Origin: Lysobacter antibioticus
GTDB taxonomy: Bacteria > Pseudomonadota > Gammaproteobacteria > Xanthomonadales > Xanthomonadaceae
Reading direction: 5' to 3'
DNA: 64,000 nucleotides
Assembly: GCF_000731095.1 (NCBI RefSeq)
Contig: NZ_JMTZ01000006.1
Coordinates: 44,522-108,521 of the forward strand
Shown here: piece after piece, positions 62,240 through 64,000 of the stretch
Numbering within the stretch: the first letter of the stretch is position 1
How the letters are laid out: each line of letters begins with the position of its first letter
The notes under the pieces: generated by a model
Told to the model about the DNA's origin: nothing
What the model saw: only the letters and a program-made list of their open reading frames with translations
Database searches by the model: none
Translations under genes and position numbers: made by a program

Positions 62240-63625
62240 TTGAAGCTACATATCTTGGGCATCGCCGGTACTTTCATGGGCGGTGTCGCCGCGCTCGCAC
62301 GCGAACTCGGCCATGAGGTCGAAGGCAGCGACCAAGCGGTGTATCCGCCGATGTCGACCCAGCTCGAACAGCTCGGCATCGCGCTCAAGCAGGGCTATCG
62401 GCCCGAACACATCGGCGCCGATTGCGACGAGATCGTGGTCGGCAACGCGTTGTCGCGCGGCAACGCCGCGGTCGAGCAGGTCCTCGACGACGGCCGCCGC
62501 TACACCTCCGGCGCGCAGTGGCTGTGCGAACAGGTGCTGCCGGGCCGCGACACGCTCGCCGTCGCCGGCACCCACGGCAAGACCACCACCACGACTATCC
62601 TGACCTGGCTGCTGGAAGCCGCGGGCCGCCAGCCGGGCTTTTTGATCGGCGGCGTCGCCGAGGATTTCGGCGTGTCCGCGCGTATCGGCGCCGGCCGCGA
62701 GTTCGTCGTCGAAGCCGACGAGTACGACACCGCCTTCTTCGACAAGCGCAGCAAGTTCGTCCACTACCGTCCGTTGGTGGCCATCCTCAACAATCTCGAA
62801 TACGACCACGCCGACATCTTCCCCGACGTCGCCGCGATCCAGCGCCAGTTCCATCACCTCGTGCGCACCGTGCCGCGCCGCGGCCGCCTGATCGTCAACG
62901 GCGAAGACGAGCGCCTGGGCGAAGTGCTGGCGATGGGCTGCTGGACCCCGGTCGAGCGTTTCGGCCTGCACTCCGAATCGGCGGCACCGGCCTTCGAATG
63001 GACCGCGCGCTTGATCGAAGCCGACGGCAGCGCCTTCGCGGTGATCCACGACGGCGTCGAAGTCGGCGAAGTGCGTTGGCCCTTGCTCGGCCGCCATAAC
63101 GTCATGAACGCCCTGGCTGCGCTGGCCGCCGCGAACGCGGTCGGCGTCGATGTCGCCAGCGTGCTGCCGGCCCTGGCCGCGTTCCGCAGCGTCAAGCGCC
63201 GCCTGGAAGTGATCGGCGAAACCGGCGGCGTCACCGTCTACGACGACTTCGCCCATCATCCGACTGCGATAGCCACCACGCTCGCCGGCCTGCGCGCACG
63301 CGTCGGCAACGCGCGCATCGTCGTGGCGATGGAACCGCGCAGCAATTCGATGCGCCTGGGCGCGCATTCCGACGCCCTGGCGCCGTCGCTCGACGGCGCC
63401 GACACCGTGGTGTTCCTGCATCGGCCCGAACTGGCCTGGGATGCCGGCAAGGTCGTCGCCGGCCTGCGCGGCGAGGGCGTGACCGTGCCCGACGCCGATG
63501 CCCTGATCGCCGCGTTGAGCGAACGCGTACGCGCCGGCGACCATGTCGTGTTCATGTCGAACGGTGGTTTCGATGGCGCCCCGCGGCGGTTTTTCGCCGC
63601 ATTGCAGGACGCGCAGACGGCGTAA
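62240..63625 (+). CDS. mpl: UDP-MurNAc:L-Ala-gamma-D-Glu-meso-DAP ligase
   Basis: 461 residues from a TTG start. It ligates recycled tripeptide to UDP-MurNAc in peptidoglycan recycling. The N-terminal HILGIAGTFMGGVAALAREL is the Mpl signature, P-loop VAGTHGKTTTTTILTWLLEA, and FAHHPTAIATTLAGLRARVG lies in the C-terminal domain. TTG at 62240 is chosen because AGGA lies nine bases before it (62227-62230) and homology starts MKLHILG; an upstream ATG at 62150 adds a low-complexity tail over repeat DNA. Confidence 0.93.
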   Translation: MKLHILGIAGTFMGGVAALARELGHEVEGSDQAVYPPMSTQLEQLGIALKQGYRPEHIGADCDEIVVGNALSRGNAAVEQVLDDGRRYTSGAQWLCEQVLPGRDTLAVAGTHGKTTTTTILTWLLEAAGRQPGFLIGGVAEDFGVSARIGAGREFVVEADEYDTAFFDKRSKFVHYRPLVAILNNLEYDHADIFPDVAAIQRQFHHLVRTVPRRGRLIVNGEDERLGEVLAMGCWTPVERFGLHSESAAPAFEWTARLIEADGSAFAVIHDGVEVGEVRWPLLGRHNVMNALAALAAANAVGVDVASVLPALAAFRSVKRRLEVIGETGGVTVYDDFAHHPTAIATTLAGLRARVGNARIVVAMEPRSNSMRLGAHSDALAPSLDGADTVVFLHRPELAWDAGKVVAGLRGEGVTVPDADALIAALSERVRAGDHVVFMSNGGFDGAPRRFFAALQDAQTA

Positions 63626-63647
63626 TTAACGTTGCCCCCGAGACCCT

Positions 63648-63823
63648 GTAGGAGCGGCGTGAGCCGCGACCGCGCCGCTTCGATCTAACTTCGCAGCTGA
63701 CCGGTGCCCAGGGGTAGGAGCGGCGCAAGCCGCGACCGCGACGCTTCGATTTAGCTAGCTGGCAGGTGCTCGGGGTAGGAGCGGCGTCCTACTGGATTTC
63801 CTTCGGTCACAAGCCGCGACCGC
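63648..63823. repeat. Three REP-like copies after mpl, one interrupted
   Basis: Forward copies of the 26-base element lie at 63648-63673, 63714-63739 and 63775-63823. In the third copy, 23 bases (TCCTACTGGATTTCCTTCGGTCA, 63787-63809, given in two parts: TCCTACTGGATT and TCCTTCGGTCA) separate GTAGGAGCGGCG from CAAGCCGCGACCGC. Confidence 0.85.
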
Positions 63824-64000
63824 GCCCGTTCCTGAGCCGGCGCCGGTCACGACGCCAGGCAACACCGGCTTTCGCCTTTGTCGTAAAGATTCGGCTTCGG
63901 CTTCGGCTTCGGCTGTTGCTGTTGCTGTGCGTAGCCGAGCACTAGCGAAGGCAATCGAAGACCCGGAGGGCGGTCCGCATGGATGCGGGCCGTTTTTCAT
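63824..64000 (+). other. Non-coding end of window with short tandem repeat and terminator-like hairpin
   Basis: There is no gene in the last 375 bases. A TTCGGC hexamer is repeated about four times at 63890-63914, followed by TGTTGC repeats. Near the end, GGTCCGCAT and ATGCGGGCC form a stem followed by GTTTTT (about 63973-63998), a likely terminator that may belong to the mpl transcript or to a gene beyond the window. Confidence 0.5.

Noticed and set aside
63755..64000. Minus-strand 81-codon frame at the window end
   Set aside because: It reads through REP repeat and TTCGGC hexamers, giving an EAEAEAE-like stretch; no ribosome site.

Overview
The window is a GC-rich (roughly two-thirds G+C) chromosomal segment from a gamma-proteobacterium of the Xanthomonadaceae/Lysobacteraceae, most likely Lysobacter or a close relative. 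The evidence is the pcm-tolC pair next to LPS-core genes, a very long ilv-leu cluster, PPi-dependent phosphofructokinase in place of an ATP enzyme, a TonB-dependent receptor with an IEVTGSRIR-type N-terminus, and many copies of the GTAGGAGCGGCGCAAGCCGCGACCGC intergenic repeat. This placement comes from recognising families, not from a database search. Apart from the intergenic repeats there are no rRNA, tRNA, CRISPR, phage or insertion-sequence genes.

Layout. 1-4.7 kb: LPS biosynthesis (5'-truncated glycosyltransferase, O-antigen-ligase-like protein, lipid A acyltransferase, Kdo transferase). 4.7-5.2 kb: a duplicated REP-doublet array. 5.2-12.6 kb: tolC, a protein-L-isoaspartate methyltransferase-like gene, and a TetR-controlled RND efflux pump. 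12.7-16.7 kb: glycerol catabolism (glpK, glpF, glpD). 17-29.4 kb, minus strand: one long branched-chain amino acid cluster in the order leader peptide/attenuator-ilvD-ilvC-ilvG-ilvM-ilvE-ilvA-leuA-leuC-leuD-leuB, closed by a rho-independent terminator. 29.6-35 kb, minus strand: thrA-thrB-thrC with its own Thr-rich leader peptide and competing RNA hairpins. 35.1-36.5 kb: two small exported proteins. 36.5-38.7 kb: TPP riboswitch, thiC and terminator. 39-46.9 kb: a small ion-channel-like protein, a ToxR/CadC-like membrane regulator with a beta-propeller, an AraC regulator and a TonB-dependent receptor. 47-51.1 kb: soluble pyrophosphatase, a sterol-desaturase-family protein coupled to a discoidin-domain protein, and an RTX-repeat/metallopeptidase fusion. 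51.3-59.9 kb: exported proteins of unknown role, a membrane pyrophosphatase fused to an OmpA-like domain, a VOC protein and an AraC regulator. 60-63.6 kb: PPi-phosphofructokinase, adenylate kinase and Mpl.

How the parts work together. Two neighbouring amino-acid clusters each carry a full attenuation leader. For ilv, a 54-codon leader has an I-I-L-V-L-V-L-I run, a 16-bp antiterminator and a U-tailed terminator. For thr, a Thr-rich leader has a 14-bp antiterminator competing with an 8-bp hairpin. Because IlvA uses the threonine made by ThrABC to feed isoleucine synthesis, the two circuits are metabolically linked. Three PPi enzymes lie within 15 kb (soluble PPase, proton-pumping PPase, PPi-PFK), suggesting that PPi is used as an energy currency. 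The most unusual proteins are the membrane PPase with a C-terminal peptidoglycan-binding-type domain, the RTX/HExxH protein, and an IlvE with an 88-residue repeat-bearing N-terminal extension.
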